From a virus: a stretch of DNA of 24,299 bases. Location of the stretch: positions 1-24,299 of IMG/VR virus record IMGVR_UViG_3300042301_000006; one strand, 5' to 3'. A program made the translations under genes and the position numbers. Shown piece after piece: positions 1 to 6,861 of this stretch. Below the pieces are notes generated by a model that was given only the letters and a program-made list of their open reading frames with translations, had not been told where the DNA came from and searched no databases. Every line of letters begins with the position of its first letter. The first letter of the stretch is position 1.

Positions 1-741
1 ACCCAGATCAGCGACAAAGTTGTGTCGGTGTCGAACACCTCGGAAGCTGTTGACGCAGCCGCCGAGAACGTGCAGCGCCTTGCAGCTCAGATCACTCTGA
101 AGCTGAAAGAAATGAAGCGTGACATGGAATCCATGCTCCTTCAGAACGTCGCTGCTGCTGCTGGCTCGTCGGGTTCTGCCCGTGCGGCTGCTGGTCTGCC
201 TGCTTGGCTTCGCACCAACATCGTGCTGGGTTCGGGCGGCGCTGCTCCTACGCTGTCCGGCACGACTTCGGGCCATCCTGACGCTACCCTGACTCCGGGT
301 ACGGCTGTTGCGCTGACTGAAGCCAACCTGAACAACGTGATCGAAGACTGCTGGAACGAGGGCGCTACGCCGTCGATCATCATGGTCAACGCAAACAACA
401 AGCGCGTGATCTCGCAGTCCTTCACGGGCAACTCGACCCGCTACAAGGACGCTATCGACAAGCGCCTGACTGCGGCCATCGACGTTTATGACTCGGATTT
501 TGGCGAGCTGACTGTGGTCCCGAACCGCTTCCAGCAAACCACCGCGTCGAACAACTACTCGGTCTACGTTCTTGACCCGGAATACGCGGAGCTGTGCTTC
601 CTCGAAACCCCGCGTCAGACCGAACTGGCCCAGACTGGTCACGCAAAGCGTCGCATGGTCCACTGCGAATACACGCTGAAGGTCTCCAACGAAAAGGCCC
701 ACGGCGCAGTCCACGCCACCACTGGCGCGGCTCCCGCATAA
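1..741 (+). CDS. Major capsid protein, SU10/DUF5309 type (5' end cut by window edge)
   Basis: The reading frame is open from base 1 to the TAA at 739-741, so the N-terminus lies outside the window; the GTG at 22 is just an internal codon. The visible part resembles the C-terminal half of the SU10-type (DUF5309) major capsid family: a stretch around VIEDCWNEGATPSIIMVN, an Arg-rich turn (NSTRYKD), the segment FGELTVVPNRF, and a late motif in which a strand ending EYTLKVSNEKAHG leads to the C-terminus. It would form the capsid shell. Small head genes and the adaptor follow directly, the usual order for a head module. The tail after AHG is Ala/Thr-rich and short. Family assignment is by recognised pattern, not by search. 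Confidence 0.85.
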   Translation, partial: TQISDKVVSVSNTSEAVDAAAENVQRLAAQITLKLKEMKRDMESMLLQNVAAAAGSSGSARAAAGLPAWLRTNIVLGSGGAAPTLSGTTSGHPDATLTPGTAVALTEANLNNVIEDCWNEGATPSIIMVNANNKRVISQSFTGNSTRYKDAIDKRLTAAIDVYDSDFGELTVVPNRFQQTTASNNYSVYVLDPEYAELCFLETPRQTELAQTGHAKRRMVHCEYTLKVSNEKAHGAVHATTGAAPA

Positions 742-750
742 CCAACCAAC

Positions 751-776
751 TGAGGCGGCGGGCAACCGCCGCCTCA
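751..776 (+). terminator. GNRA-tetraloop hairpin behind capsid gene
   Basis: A perfect 11-bp stem (751-761 with 766-776) encloses the loop GCAA. It starts 9 bases after the capsid stop codon. No T-run follows, so it is not a classic intrinsic terminator. A GC stem capped by a GNRA loop after a highly expressed capsid gene could cause partial termination or protect the 3' end of the capsid message; this role is inferred. Confidence 0.6.
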
Positions 777-798
777 CCCCATTTCAACGAGGGACAAC

Positions 799-1044
799 AT
801 GACTGAAGAACCCATTGCCGAAGTTGCTATCGACGCTGCTGATGACTCGCTTCCGAAGCGCAAAGTCAAGAAGGCGGACGAGGCTCCGGCCCTCACGAAA
901 TACATGGTCATCAACGGCGCAATTTCCCCAAAGGGCGGTGGCCGCGACGCTCTGGTTTATCCCGGTTCCGTCGTTGAGCTGACTGCTGACCAAGCCAAGC
1001 ACTACAACCAGCTTGGCTACCTGAAGCCCTACATCGGGGACTAA
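799..1044 (+). CDS. Small head-module protein, unknown function
   Basis: This 81-residue protein starts at ATG 799, 8 bases after a GAGGG ribosome site. The first 30 residues are acidic then lysine-rich and look disordered. Residues 33-79 look like a small beta-rich domain (KYMVINGAISPKGG, then YPGSVVELT, then HYNQLGYLKPY). Small proteins of this kind often sit right behind SU10-type capsid genes, so a capsid-associated role is possible, but I do not recognise a named family. It follows the capsid hairpin and precedes the next gene by 3 bases, so it belongs to the same late transcript. Confidence 0.7.
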   Translation: MTEEPIAEVAIDAADDSLPKRKVKKADEAPALTKYMVINGAISPKGGGRDALVYPGSVVELTADQAKHYNQLGYLKPYIGD

Positions 1045-1047
1045 AAC

Positions 1048-1350
1048 ATGAGCCTGCCCGTTCAGCCCATTGTCGAGCGCCTGTATCTGGATTCAGACGG
1101 TAAGTCTTTTCATTTCGTCAAGACGCAGAACGTACAGGCTGTTCTCGACGCTGCCAAAGACGCAGCGGACACACTCAAGCCGAACACTGGCCCGGTCGGC
1201 GGCAAATACCTCGGCACTGTGCCTGTTCTGATCGCCCAGCAGTGGGCGAAAGAATGTGGCGCGTCTGTGGGGTCGCGCGAGTGGGCAAAGTATGCTAAAA
1301 CGAAGCTGAAAGACGGCACTTGGGCGCGTCTGAGGGTGCATCAGAAATGA
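1048..1350 (+). CDS. Small conserved head/neck-module protein, unknown function
   Basis: The product is 100 residues with no signal peptide or membrane segment. The N-terminal half reads as strand-helix (VERLYLDSDGKSFHFV, then an alanine-rich helix). The second half carries GKYLGTVPVLIAQQWAKE and SREWAKYAKTKLKDG, amphipathic helices rich in Lys and Trp. This C-terminal pattern looks conserved among phages with this head type, but no biochemical function is known to me. Its stop codon overlaps the ATG of the adaptor gene (ATGA at 1347-1350), so the two are probably translated together. Position between capsid and adaptor suggests head completion. Confidence 0.7.
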   Translation: MSLPVQPIVERLYLDSDGKSFHFVKTQNVQAVLDAAKDAADTLKPNTGPVGGKYLGTVPVLIAQQWAKECGASVGSREWAKYAKTKLKDGTWARLRVHQK

Positions 1351-1973
1351 ACTACGCAGCGTTCAAGGCTTATTTGGCTCGCTTCGTCTGGCGCAACGGC
1401 GACACAGTGTTCGAGGCTGACTTGGACAACATGATCGACATGGCCCACGCGCGCCTGAACCGCGATCTGCGGATTCAGCGCATGGTCGTGACTGCCGAGG
1501 CCCCGCTGACTGCTGACACGCTGGTCCTGCCTTCTGACTACAACGAAATGCGGACCATCACGTCGGACAGCCCGCCTGCCCCGATGCAGTACGTTAGCCC
1601 TTACGAGCGCGAGCGGATCAAGCTGGCAAACGCTTCGACGTTCCAGCCGATCTACACCATCGCAGGCAACGCTATCTTCTTCGTCGGACCAATGGCTTCG
1701 ACTGACAATCCTCCGCGCACTGTGACGATGACTTACTACGCCAAAGTCCCTGACTTTGCCGCGACCAACTCGTCATGGCTCGCAGACGAGTATCTCGACC
1801 TCTACACCTATGCTGTTCTGCGCCACACGCCTGCCTATTTGAAGGACGATGAGCGCGTGGTATTGTGGAAGAACGAATACGACGAGACGCTGGCGTCTGT
1901 CGTCAATGCTGAAGCTGGACGGCGATATGCGGGCAGCCCGCTCCGTCCCATGATGCCGGGAGTTGTCGCATGA
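1347..1973 (+). CDS. Head-tail adaptor protein, SU10-adaptor-like
   Basis: The 208-residue protein begins at ATG 1347, overlapping the previous stop; a longer reading from 1320 lacks its own ribosome site and would run into the upstream gene. It starts with an amphipathic helix (YAAFKAYLARFVWRNGD), then a helix MIDMAHARLNRDLRIQRM, then a beta-rich middle (LVLPSDYNEMRTI, PIYTIAGNAIFFVGP, TVTMTYYAKVPDF) and a C-terminal helix with LYTYAVLRHTPAYLKDDER. This helix, beta barrel, helix order is typical of phage adaptor proteins that bind below the portal and receive the tail. Position four genes into the head module agrees. Confidence 0.75.
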   Translation: MNYAAFKAYLARFVWRNGDTVFEADLDNMIDMAHARLNRDLRIQRMVVTAEAPLTADTLVLPSDYNEMRTITSDSPPAPMQYVSPYERERIKLANASTFQPIYTIAGNAIFFVGPMASTDNPPRTVTMTYYAKVPDFAATNSSWLADEYLDLYTYAVLRHTPAYLKDDERVVLWKNEYDETLASVVNAEAGRRYAGSPLRPMMPGVVA

Positions 1974-2350
1974 GCTTGTCCAATACCTTCGAGACTACGA
2001 CTCTACAGTGGTTGTTCACCACTACGTCTGTGACTCGCCCGACCGCGTGGTATCTGGCCCTCTACACTGTCGCTCCCAGCGACACTGGCGGCGGCACTGA
2101 GTGCAGCGGCACGTCCTACGCCCGCCAGTCGTTTACCATGACTGTCAGCGGCAATACGGCTACCAACGGTGCCAACATCGAATTTCCTGTCGCTGGTTCG
2201 TCTTGGGGTACGCTCGTCGCAGTCGGCGTCTTTGACGCCCTGACCAGTGGCAACCTGATTGCCTACGGCAACTTGACCACCTCCAAGACCATCGACACCG
2301 GAGACGTGTTCCGCATCCCTGCGGGCGATCTGGACATCACCCTCGACTGA
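1970..2350 (+). CDS. Small tail-fibre-type structural protein
   Basis: The product is 126 residues and overlaps the adaptor stop by ATGA. It resembles the short phage family often annotated as tail fibre protein: an N-terminal helix (LSNTFETTTLQWLF), then WYLALYTVAPSD, an acidic/Gly turn, SYARQSFT, a central beta region (ANIEFPVAGSSWGTLVAVGVFD) and a closing GDVFRIPAGDLDITLD. Members sit near neck genes in many tailed phages. A capsid- or neck-attached fibre or decoration role is likely; the exact virion location is not visible from sequence. Confidence 0.7.
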   Translation: MSLSNTFETTTLQWLFTTTSVTRPTAWYLALYTVAPSDTGGGTECSGTSYARQSFTMTVSGNTATNGANIEFPVAGSSWGTLVAVGVFDALTSGNLIAYGNLTTSKTIDTGDVFRIPAGDLDITLD

Positions 2351-2362
2351 TAGGACTGCCCC

Positions 2363-3079
2363 ATGACCGTATACCGCACAGGCTACGGCACTGGGGCTTA
2401 CAGCGCCTACGCTTATGGCTTAGACGGCAGCGTCGTTGATGCTGCCTCTGCCATTTCTGCAAGTGCAGCAGTCACTGCCGCAGCGCAGAAACTCGCTGAC
2501 GGCTCCAGCACGATCACCGCTACAACGACGACCACTGCATCTGCCCGCAGAGTGCGGCAGTCGGCTCCCCAGATCGCCATTACATCTGCGGTGACTGCGG
2601 CCTGCGTCGCCGTCAAAACTGGGGCTGCTGCCTTGTCTGCCAGCACGGCGCTAACTGCGGCTGGGCTACGGGTCATACAGTCTCCAGCCGCCATTTCTGC
2701 TGCGGCTGCCCTGACTGCCGACGCTACAGCAGTGCGCCAAAGCGGCAGCCTGATTGCCGTAGAAACCGCTGTCGCAGTCACAGCGACCGCTGTTTATCTG
2801 GACCGCGCGCAGATCACGATAACCAGCGCGTTGACTGCCGCAGGCAACCGCATTCATCTGACTAGTGCAACGATCCCCATTTCGTGTATAGTCAGCGCCA
2901 ACGGACGCTTGCTGTGGGAACCAGAAGACCCTGACGTTGAGACTTGGGAGCCAGAAAGCCCGGATACCGAGGCATGGATTCCAGTCAGCTCAACGTCAGA
3001 GTCATGGGGCGCGCAGTCTGCGCAAAGTTCGACATGGACACCAATTGCGCCTGATGTAGAATCGTGGGCGGCAGAGTAG
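2363..3079 (+). CDS. Periodic repeat protein with Trp decapeptide tail, probable structural
   Basis: This 238-residue protein is made almost wholly of two repeat types. After a Tyr/Gly-rich N-terminus (1-25), residues about 27-184 form eight units of exactly 20 residues: the hydrophobic residue opening each unit falls at 31, 51, 71, 91, 111, 131, 151 and 171. The loose consensus is Ile-Ser-Ala-Ser followed by Ala-Leu-Thr-Ala and a positively charged or polar turn. Residues 185-235 form a second array with Trp at 185, 195, 205, 215, 225 and 235, in an acidic Pro/Ser/Glu context. There is no signal peptide. It lies between fibre genes, so a fibre shaft or virion decoration role is inferred. I do not recognise a named family. 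Confidence 0.75.
   Translation: MTVYRTGYGTGAYSAYAYGLDGSVVDAASAISASAAVTAAAQKLADGSSTITATTTTTASARRVRQSAPQIAITSAVTAACVAVKTGAAALSASTALTAAGLRVIQSPAAISAAAALTADATAVRQSGSLIAVETAVAVTATAVYLDRAQITITSALTAAGNRIHLTSATIPISCIVSANGRLLWEPEDPDVETWEPESPDTEAWIPVSSTSESWGAQSAQSSTWTPIAPDVESWAAE
2441..2920 (+). repeat. Eight degenerate 60-bp (20-residue) coding repeats
   Basis: Eight in-frame units encode 20-residue repeats with strict spacing of the opening Ile/Leu codon (first at 2453, then every 60 bases). The DNA has diverged much more than the protein period, so the array is old and held by protein structure rather than recent duplication. Confidence 0.75.
2915..3067 (+). repeat. Six Trp codons at exact 30-bp spacing
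   Basis: TGG codons start at 2915, 2945, 2975, 3005, 3035 and 3065. The residues between them are acidic or polar with Pro at several shared positions (Trp-x-Pro-x-x-Pro-Asp-x-Glu-x in the clearest units). Confidence 0.8.
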
Positions 3080-3091
3080 GGAGCCTGACTG

Positions 3092-4099
3092 ATGGCAGAT
3101 ACGACGACAACGAACTTTGGTTTCGTCAAACCAGAAGTCGGGGCCAGCTCCGACACTTGGGGGACCAAGCTAAACACCGATCTCGACGCCGTTGACGCGC
3201 TCCTCGGCGGCACTGGCGCGCAAAAAGCCAAGCCGAATTTCGAAGGCGGGCTGTGGAAGATTGACGGGACGGCGGTAACGTCGTCTGCTGCTGAACTGAA
3301 CATCTTGGACGGCGTGACGGCATCGACCGCCGAACTGAACATCTTGGACGGCGTGACGGCATCGACCGCCGAACTGAACATCTTGGACGGCGTGACGGCA
3401 TCGACCGCCGAACTGAACATCTTGGACGGCGTGACGGCATCGACCGCTGAACTGAACTATCTCGACATAACGACCCTCGGCGTGGCTCAGGCATCGAAGG
3501 CGTTGACAGTTGCAGCCAACGGCACGGTCACATTCAGCGGCTCAACCGGGACTTCTGGTCAGGTTCTGACTTCTGGCGGCTCCAGTGCCACTCCGACTTG
3601 GGCAAACGCAATTCCAGCAGGTGCTGTCATGACATTTGCCATGAACACCGCCCCTACTGGTTGGCTCAAGGCTAACGGCGCTGCCGTTTCGCGGACAACC
3701 TATGCCGCCCTTTTCTCAGCAATTGGCACGACATTTGGTGTAGGTGATGGATCGACCACGTTCAATTTGCCAGATCTTCGTGGCCGCTTCACACGCAACT
3801 GGGCGGATGACGGTAGCATCGACAGTGGGCGGGCATTTGGTTCTACGCAGGACGATCAAATCCAGCAGCACCAACATGGCCTTGCCTTTAACGCAAACGT
3901 GACAAACGCTGCGGCAGGAACTACTGGGGCAACGGTTTCCTCTTGCGTTGCGCTTTCAACAAGAAGTTCTGCAAGCACTAACTCGCTTTCGCAAAGCTAC
4001 GTCCAAGATGCCCCCTACGTCAAAAACGCTACTGGAGCCAACATTGGCACTGAGACACGTCCGACCAACATCGCCCTTCTCGCCTGCATCAAGTTCTGA
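3092..4099 (+). CDS. Tail fibre with phage tail-collar domain
   Basis: The product is 335 residues. Residues 1-40 form an N-terminal attachment segment seen in many marine-type phage fibres ([17 protein letters not shown]). Residues 66-124 are a shaft made of 13-residue repeats around [13 protein letters not shown]. Residues about 174-233 match the phage tail-collar domain: [32 protein letters not shown] and [10 protein letters not shown]. An HQH pair follows at 260-262, like the metal-binding HxH motifs of fibre tips, and the C-terminus ends in a typical [15 protein letters not shown]. It should be a trimeric receptor-binding or side fibre. The next gene looks like its assembly partner. Confidence 0.88.
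   Translation: MADTTTTNFGFVKPEVGASSDTWGTKLNTDLDAVDALLGGTGAQKAKPNFEGGLWKIDGTAVTSSAAELNILDGVTASTAELNILDGVTASTAELNILDGVTASTAELNILDGVTASTAELNYLDITTLGVAQASKALTVAANGTVTFSGSTGTSGQVLTSGGSSATPTWANAIPAGAVMTFAMNTAPTGWLKANGAAVSRTTYAALFSAIGTTFGVGDGSTTFNLPDLRGRFTRNWADDGSIDSGRAFGSTQDDQIQQHQHGLAFNANVTNAAAGTTGATVSSCVALSTRSSASTNSLSQSYVQDAPYVKNATGANIGTETRPTNIALLACIKF
3293..3448 (+). repeat. Four tandem 39-bp repeats in the fibre shaft
   Basis: Units begin at 3293, 3332, 3371 and 3410. The first three are identical and the fourth differs at its last base (C to T). A partial, diverged fifth copy starts at 3449. The near-perfect identity contrasts with the surrounding shaft and suggests recent copy-number change by slippage or unequal recombination, keeping the frame (13 codons). 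Confidence 0.9.
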
Positions 4100-4107
4100 G
4101 GTAAACC

Positions 4108-4482
4108 ATGAAAGTCTTTCAAACTGACCATAACGGCTTCCTCGTCGGCGAGACTGTCGCTGATCCTGATCCGATGGACGAAGGCAACTGGCTCATCCCC
4201 GGTGGCTGCGTAGAGCAAGAGCCGCCAGCTTTGTCTGACGGTCAACGCGCAAAGTTTGTTAGCGGCGCTTGGCTTGTCGTTGACCCAGAGCCTGTCGTTG
4301 GGCCTGAACCTGAGCCTGAAATTCCGCCGACCAAGGCAGACCAAGAGGAACTTCGCCGTTCTGCATACCAACAGGAAGCCGACCCCCTGTTCTTCATGAG
4401 CCAGCGTGGCGAGGCTACTGTCGAAGAATGGCAGGCCAAGGTCGCTGAGATCAAAGCCCGATATCCGTATCCTGCCGAATAA
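4108..4482 (+). CDS. Tail fibre assembly-like protein
   Basis: The 124-residue protein follows the collar fibre by 8 bases, with a GAGGT site overlapping the fibre stop. The N-terminal part is small and beta-like (FQTDHNGFLVGETVADPDP, GNWLIPGGC, SGAWLVVD), then an acidic Pro/Glu linker (residues about 55-75), then a C-terminal helix pair ending EEWQAKVAEIKARYPYP. The ADPLFF...QRGEAT...KARYPYP pattern is shared by many small proteins encoded directly behind phage tail fibres and annotated as fibre assembly or chaperone-like (XkdW-like). It is likely to aid folding or attachment of the fibre; whether it stays in the virion is unknown. Confidence 0.65.
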   Translation: MKVFQTDHNGFLVGETVADPDPMDEGNWLIPGGCVEQEPPALSDGQRAKFVSGAWLVVDPEPVVGPEPEPEIPPTKADQEELRRSAYQQEADPLFFMSQRGEATVEEWQAKVAEIKARYPYPAE

Positions 4483-4485
4483 CCC

Positions 4486-4728
4486 ATGACCACCGAAATG
4501 CTCTGGAGCCTCGGCCTTAGCGCAGCACTCGGCCTGATCGGCTGGGTGCTGAAAAACCATGTCGAGGAAGTGAAGCGGCTGCAAATCCTGCTCAACCGCA
4601 CACGCGAGGAAGTAGCCCGTGACTACGTTACGCGGGCCGACATGCACACCGACATGAACCGTGTCATCTCGCGGCTGGACAACCTCGACAAGAAGATCGA
4701 CGAACTGATGCGGAGCCTTACCAAATGA
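4486..4728 (+). CDS. Small TM plus coiled-coil protein, candidate inner-membrane spanin or holin-like
   Basis: The product is 80 residues: a single hydrophobic segment at about 6-22 (LWSLGLSAALGLIGWVL) followed by a charged helix to the end, with heptad-like hydrophobic spacing in ISRLDNLDKKIDELMRSL. This is the layout of an inner-membrane spanin (Rz-like) but also of many small phage membrane proteins of unknown role. Its stop overlaps the start of a lipoprotein gene (ATGA at 4725-4728). A membrane coiled-coil gene followed at once by an overlapping lipoprotein gene is the classic two-component spanin arrangement, which is why I propose it. The endolysin is 2.6 kb downstream. Confidence 0.6.
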   Translation: MTTEMLWSLGLSAALGLIGWVLKNHVEEVKRLQILLNRTREEVARDYVTRADMHTDMNRVISRLDNLDKKIDELMRSLTK

Positions 4729-4940
4729 GACTAGCACTCGTCCTCTTGGTCGCTGGCTGCGGCCCTGTTACTGTGTCCTCGGTGGCTTACACAACGGCCT
4801 GCCCCAAGGGAGACCGCCAGTGCGAGATCAGACAGAACGCGGAAACGCTCTACTACATGGCAATGCCAGATGCAGCAAACGAACTGCTATGCTCTGGCGA
4901 TACGCGGGACGTTATGGGTGCGCTCTGCTCTATCTACTGA
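4725..4940 (+). CDS. Small Cys-rich lipoprotein, candidate outer-membrane spanin
   Basis: The product is 71 residues. A very short signal sequence ends in the lipobox V-A-G-C, with the lipidated Cys at position 12. Four more Cys follow (26, 33, 56, 68), enough for disulfides in the periplasm. It overlaps the upstream membrane/coiled-coil gene by ATGA and has a CGGAG site inside it. Size and lipobox fit an outer-membrane spanin (Rz1-like), but it is not Pro-rich and has more Cys than usual for that group, so another periplasmic lipoprotein role remains open. Its 3' end overlaps the next gene by 52 bases in a different frame. Confidence 0.6.
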   Translation: MRLALVLLVAGCGPVTVSSVAYTTACPKGDRQCEIRQNAETLYYMAMPDAANELLCSGDTRDVMGALCSIY

Positions 4941-5602
4941 CGGCCACCGCCAGCGCCCAAGTCAGCGGTGATCTGAACACAAACAGCGGCAACACCAACT
5001 CCACCATCGACAGCGGGAACGTCTCCACCAGCGAGACGAAGAACTACAACGGCTCAGGCTCTGCGCCGTTCAGTACGCCCGTTCCGACCGCGGCTGCACC
5101 GACAGTCATGGGCGGCGGCGGCAATGATAGCTGTCTGATCCCGACGCAGAGCGCCTTTCAGATCAGCATACTCGGTCGCGCTAAGGGCAGCATGGAGCAA
5201 GACCCTGAGTGCAACCGCCGCAAGGACGCTAGGCTGCTCGGAACACCGCAGGAGCACGGCGGGCTGGGCCTGCAAGTCAGCGGCATTTCCGTCATGTGCG
5301 ATAACCCTGACATATTCAAAGCTATGGCTCTGGCATCGACGCCCTGTCCGATCTACAGCATTGAGTCAGGCAAGCTCTTGGTAGGTCGCGAGGGCTACAT
5401 GGCTATGCGTGACAATCCGCATATTTATGTGGTAGGGTACTCCCAAGACACGCCCTTTTGGGACACATTCCTTCGCATGGGAGAGGAGCTGCCTGATGTC
5501 CTGCCTCAAGAAAACAGTGGCCCTACTTTGTCTGAGCGTTTCCGCCGCTCACGCAGAGCCAACGATGAACAACCTTCAGGGGTCAGCCCAGACAATCCTT
5601 AA
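4889..5602 (+). CDS. Sec-exported four-Cys protein, unknown function
   Basis: The frame is open from further upstream, but ATG 4889 is preferred because it gives a clear signal peptide: a basic start (MLWRYAGRYG), a hydrophobic core (CALLYLLTAT) and the cleavage site ASA before Gln24. The mature part (about 214 residues) begins with an Asn/Ser/Thr/Gly-rich low-complexity stretch (25-60), then a compact domain with Cys at 82, 108, 137 and 153 and the segments GLQVSGISVMCDNPDIF and STPCPIYSI. The spacing LCxxPxxFxAM...TPCP is one I associate with an uncharacterised family in phages of aquatic bacteria. It probably acts in the periplasm. It overlaps the lipoprotein gene (52 bases) and the next exported-protein gene (107 bases). 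Confidence 0.65.
   Translation: MLWRYAGRYGCALLYLLTATASAQVSGDLNTNSGNTNSTIDSGNVSTSETKNYNGSGSAPFSTPVPTAAAPTVMGGGGNDSCLIPTQSAFQISILGRAKGSMEQDPECNRRKDARLLGTPQEHGGLGLQVSGISVMCDNPDIFKAMALASTPCPIYSIESGKLLVGREGYMAMRDNPHIYVVGYSQDTPFWDTFLRMGEELPDVLPQENSGPTLSERFRRSRRANDEQPSGVSPDNP
5479..5488 (+). promoter_or_regulatory. Strong ribosome site fixing an overlapping start
   Basis: The sequence GGGAGAGGAG lies 7 bases before ATG 5496. It supports initiation at 5496, inside the upstream gene, and therefore the 107-base gene overlap. Confidence 0.7.
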
Positions 5603-6245
5603 CCAACTGTCAGCGGCTCAGAGCCTGACTGCTGGTGCCACCTACAGCGCCAGCAACGGCGACATTCTTGCCCCCGGAGTCATGCAGGACGCGACGATCA
5701 CAGAAGCGATGCGACTTGACTACAACTCTGACATTCAGGGGGTGATCGACGCAACATACTACAACGCCGAGATGCTGTTTCAGGATAAACACGAAGCAGC
5801 AATGGCAAATCTCGATTCGGCTGTGGATAACCTCGTTGCCGCAACTGCGGTTTTGATGGAGGTACAGGCGGTAGCCAACATGGCTGCCAACGCTGAAACG
5901 GTGACTCAGCAACTTGCCGTGCAGGCGGTCCTGACCAACAACGACATGACCATCACGGCTGCGGATGTGAGCAACTACAACAACGCTCTCGGCGCTGTGC
6001 AGACCTACGCCCGCGACGCGGGTGCTTTCTTGGCTGCCTCGCGCAACGCTACCATGACCAGTTCGGTGGACAGCCTTGCAGCAACTACCAGCACCAGCCT
6101 GTACGGGGCTAATGTGGCCTACTCTGCCACGGCGGACATTATGAACATCAGCGCAGGCCAAGTCTTCGGCATCGGCCTGCAAGGGCTGCTTGGCAACAAC
6201 GTGGTTACGCTGTCCGAAGTTTACGCAGCAGGCTACGGTTCGTGA
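5496..6245 (+). CDS. Sec-exported Ala/Asn-rich helical protein, unknown function
   Basis: The product is 249 residues. It starts with a textbook signal peptide: MSCLKK, hydrophobic core TVALLCLSVSA and cleavage after AHA (residue 20). The mature protein has no Cys and is rich in Ala, Asn, Thr and Met, mostly helical by eye, with a Tyr/Asn-containing middle (YNAEMLFQDKHEAAMANLD). No catalytic motif or known domain was recognised. The start is supported by a strong ribosome site at 5479-5488. Being encoded next to another exported protein and between two membrane coiled-coil proteins, it may act on the host envelope during lysis, adsorption control or superinfection exclusion, but nothing in the sequence decides between these. 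Confidence 0.65.
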   Translation: MSCLKKTVALLCLSVSAAHAEPTMNNLQGSAQTILNQLSAAQSLTAGATYSASNGDILAPGVMQDATITEAMRLDYNSDIQGVIDATYYNAEMLFQDKHEAAMANLDSAVDNLVAATAVLMEVQAVANMAANAETVTQQLAVQAVLTNNDMTITAADVSNYNNALGAVQTYARDAGAFLAASRNATMTSSVDSLAATTSTSLYGANVAYSATADIMNISAGQVFGIGLQGLLGNNVVTLSEVYAAGYGS

Positions 6246-6673
6246 GCGAAGAAGCTGAAACCACTGGCCTGCGGATCGCGGGCTTTGACGTAAAGGGCTG
6301 GTGGTTCGCTGCCGCCGTCCCTGTTTTGTCTGGTTTGAGCGGCACGATCTACTACGGCTACGATGTGGTCAATCGGTTCTGGGGCGTAGAAGAAAGCGTC
6401 GCAGAAGTTATTGACGTAGTCAGCAGAGTCCAGACTCTTGAGCAGGCCATACAGGACAACGACGTGCGCGGCCTCGCTCCCAAACTGTCGGCGATCAGCA
6501 CCCAAATGGTGACGATCCTCGAACAGCAGAAAGAGCTGATGGACTTGCGGTCGATGGTCGAAAAGTCAGACAGCGTGACCAGCGGCATCGACGCCAAGCT
6601 GCAAAAATACGACGCCGAGATCGAAGACCTGTGGAAAGCGATGGACGATCTTATAAGGAACCCGATGCAATGA
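6242..6673 (+). CDS. TM plus coiled-coil protein, unknown (lysis cassette)
   Basis: The product is 143 residues and starts with GTG at 6242, overlapping the previous stop (GTGA). One membrane segment is visible at about 20-39 (WWFAAAVPVLSGLSGTIYYG); a short polar N-terminus precedes it. Residues 48-140 form a long charged helix with regular hydrophobic spacing (VQTLEQAIQD, MVTILEQQKELMDLRSMVEK, LQKYDAEIEDLWKAMDDL), likely a coiled coil. It has the general shape of an inner-membrane spanin and is an alternative candidate to the 80-residue protein upstream. Its ATGA overlap with the next small Cys-rich gene means the two are probably made together. Confidence 0.6.
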   Translation: MSEEAETTGLRIAGFDVKGWWFAAAVPVLSGLSGTIYYGYDVVNRFWGVEESVAEVIDVVSRVQTLEQAIQDNDVRGLAPKLSAISTQMVTILEQQKELMDLRSMVEKSDSVTSGIDAKLQKYDAEIEDLWKAMDDLIRNPMQ

Positions 6674-6861
6674 AGACGGAATACCTGATCTGGTTCGGCT
6701 TTGCTGCGGCTGTTGCCACGACTTTCTATCTGTCCGGCGACGGATTTTACCGCTATCCATGCCAAGACCCCGTAAACTGGGCTGCCTTGGAATGTACGCC
6801 GCCCATTTGCCTGCGCACTGGCATGTGCGCCACTGACTTGACTGGAGGAGCGACACAATGA
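6670..6861 (+). CDS. 63-aa membrane-anchored Cys-rich peptide
   Basis: ATG 6670 overlaps the previous stop (ATGA); an earlier ATG at 6631 lies deep in the upstream gene and is less likely. The protein has a hydrophobic N-terminus (residues 5-21, YLIWFGFAAAVATTFYL) and a compact C-terminal part with Cys at 31, 42, 47 and 53 and the pattern YPCQDPxxWxxxECxxPxC. I recall similar Cys patterns in small uncharacterised proteins of phages of marine bacteria. Export of the Cys-rich half to the periplasm with two disulfides is the simplest reading. Its function is unknown; it lies directly before the holin-like gene and overlaps it by ATGA. Confidence 0.65.
   Translation: MKTEYLIWFGFAAAVATTFYLSGDGFYRYPCQDPVNWAALECTPPICLRTGMCATDLTGGATQ

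Noticed and set aside
3293-3465. CRISPR-like tandem repeat
   Set aside because: Repeats are directly adjacent with no spacers, in frame, and encode a fibre shaft.
3126-3494. Minus-strand frames with perfect peptide repeats
   Set aside because: The repetition is only the reverse reading of the 39-bp fibre repeats; the plus frame has the collar domain and correct context.
4820-4888. Longer start for the four-Cys exported protein
   Set aside because: The extra 23 residues are polar and would hide the clear signal peptide starting at 4889.
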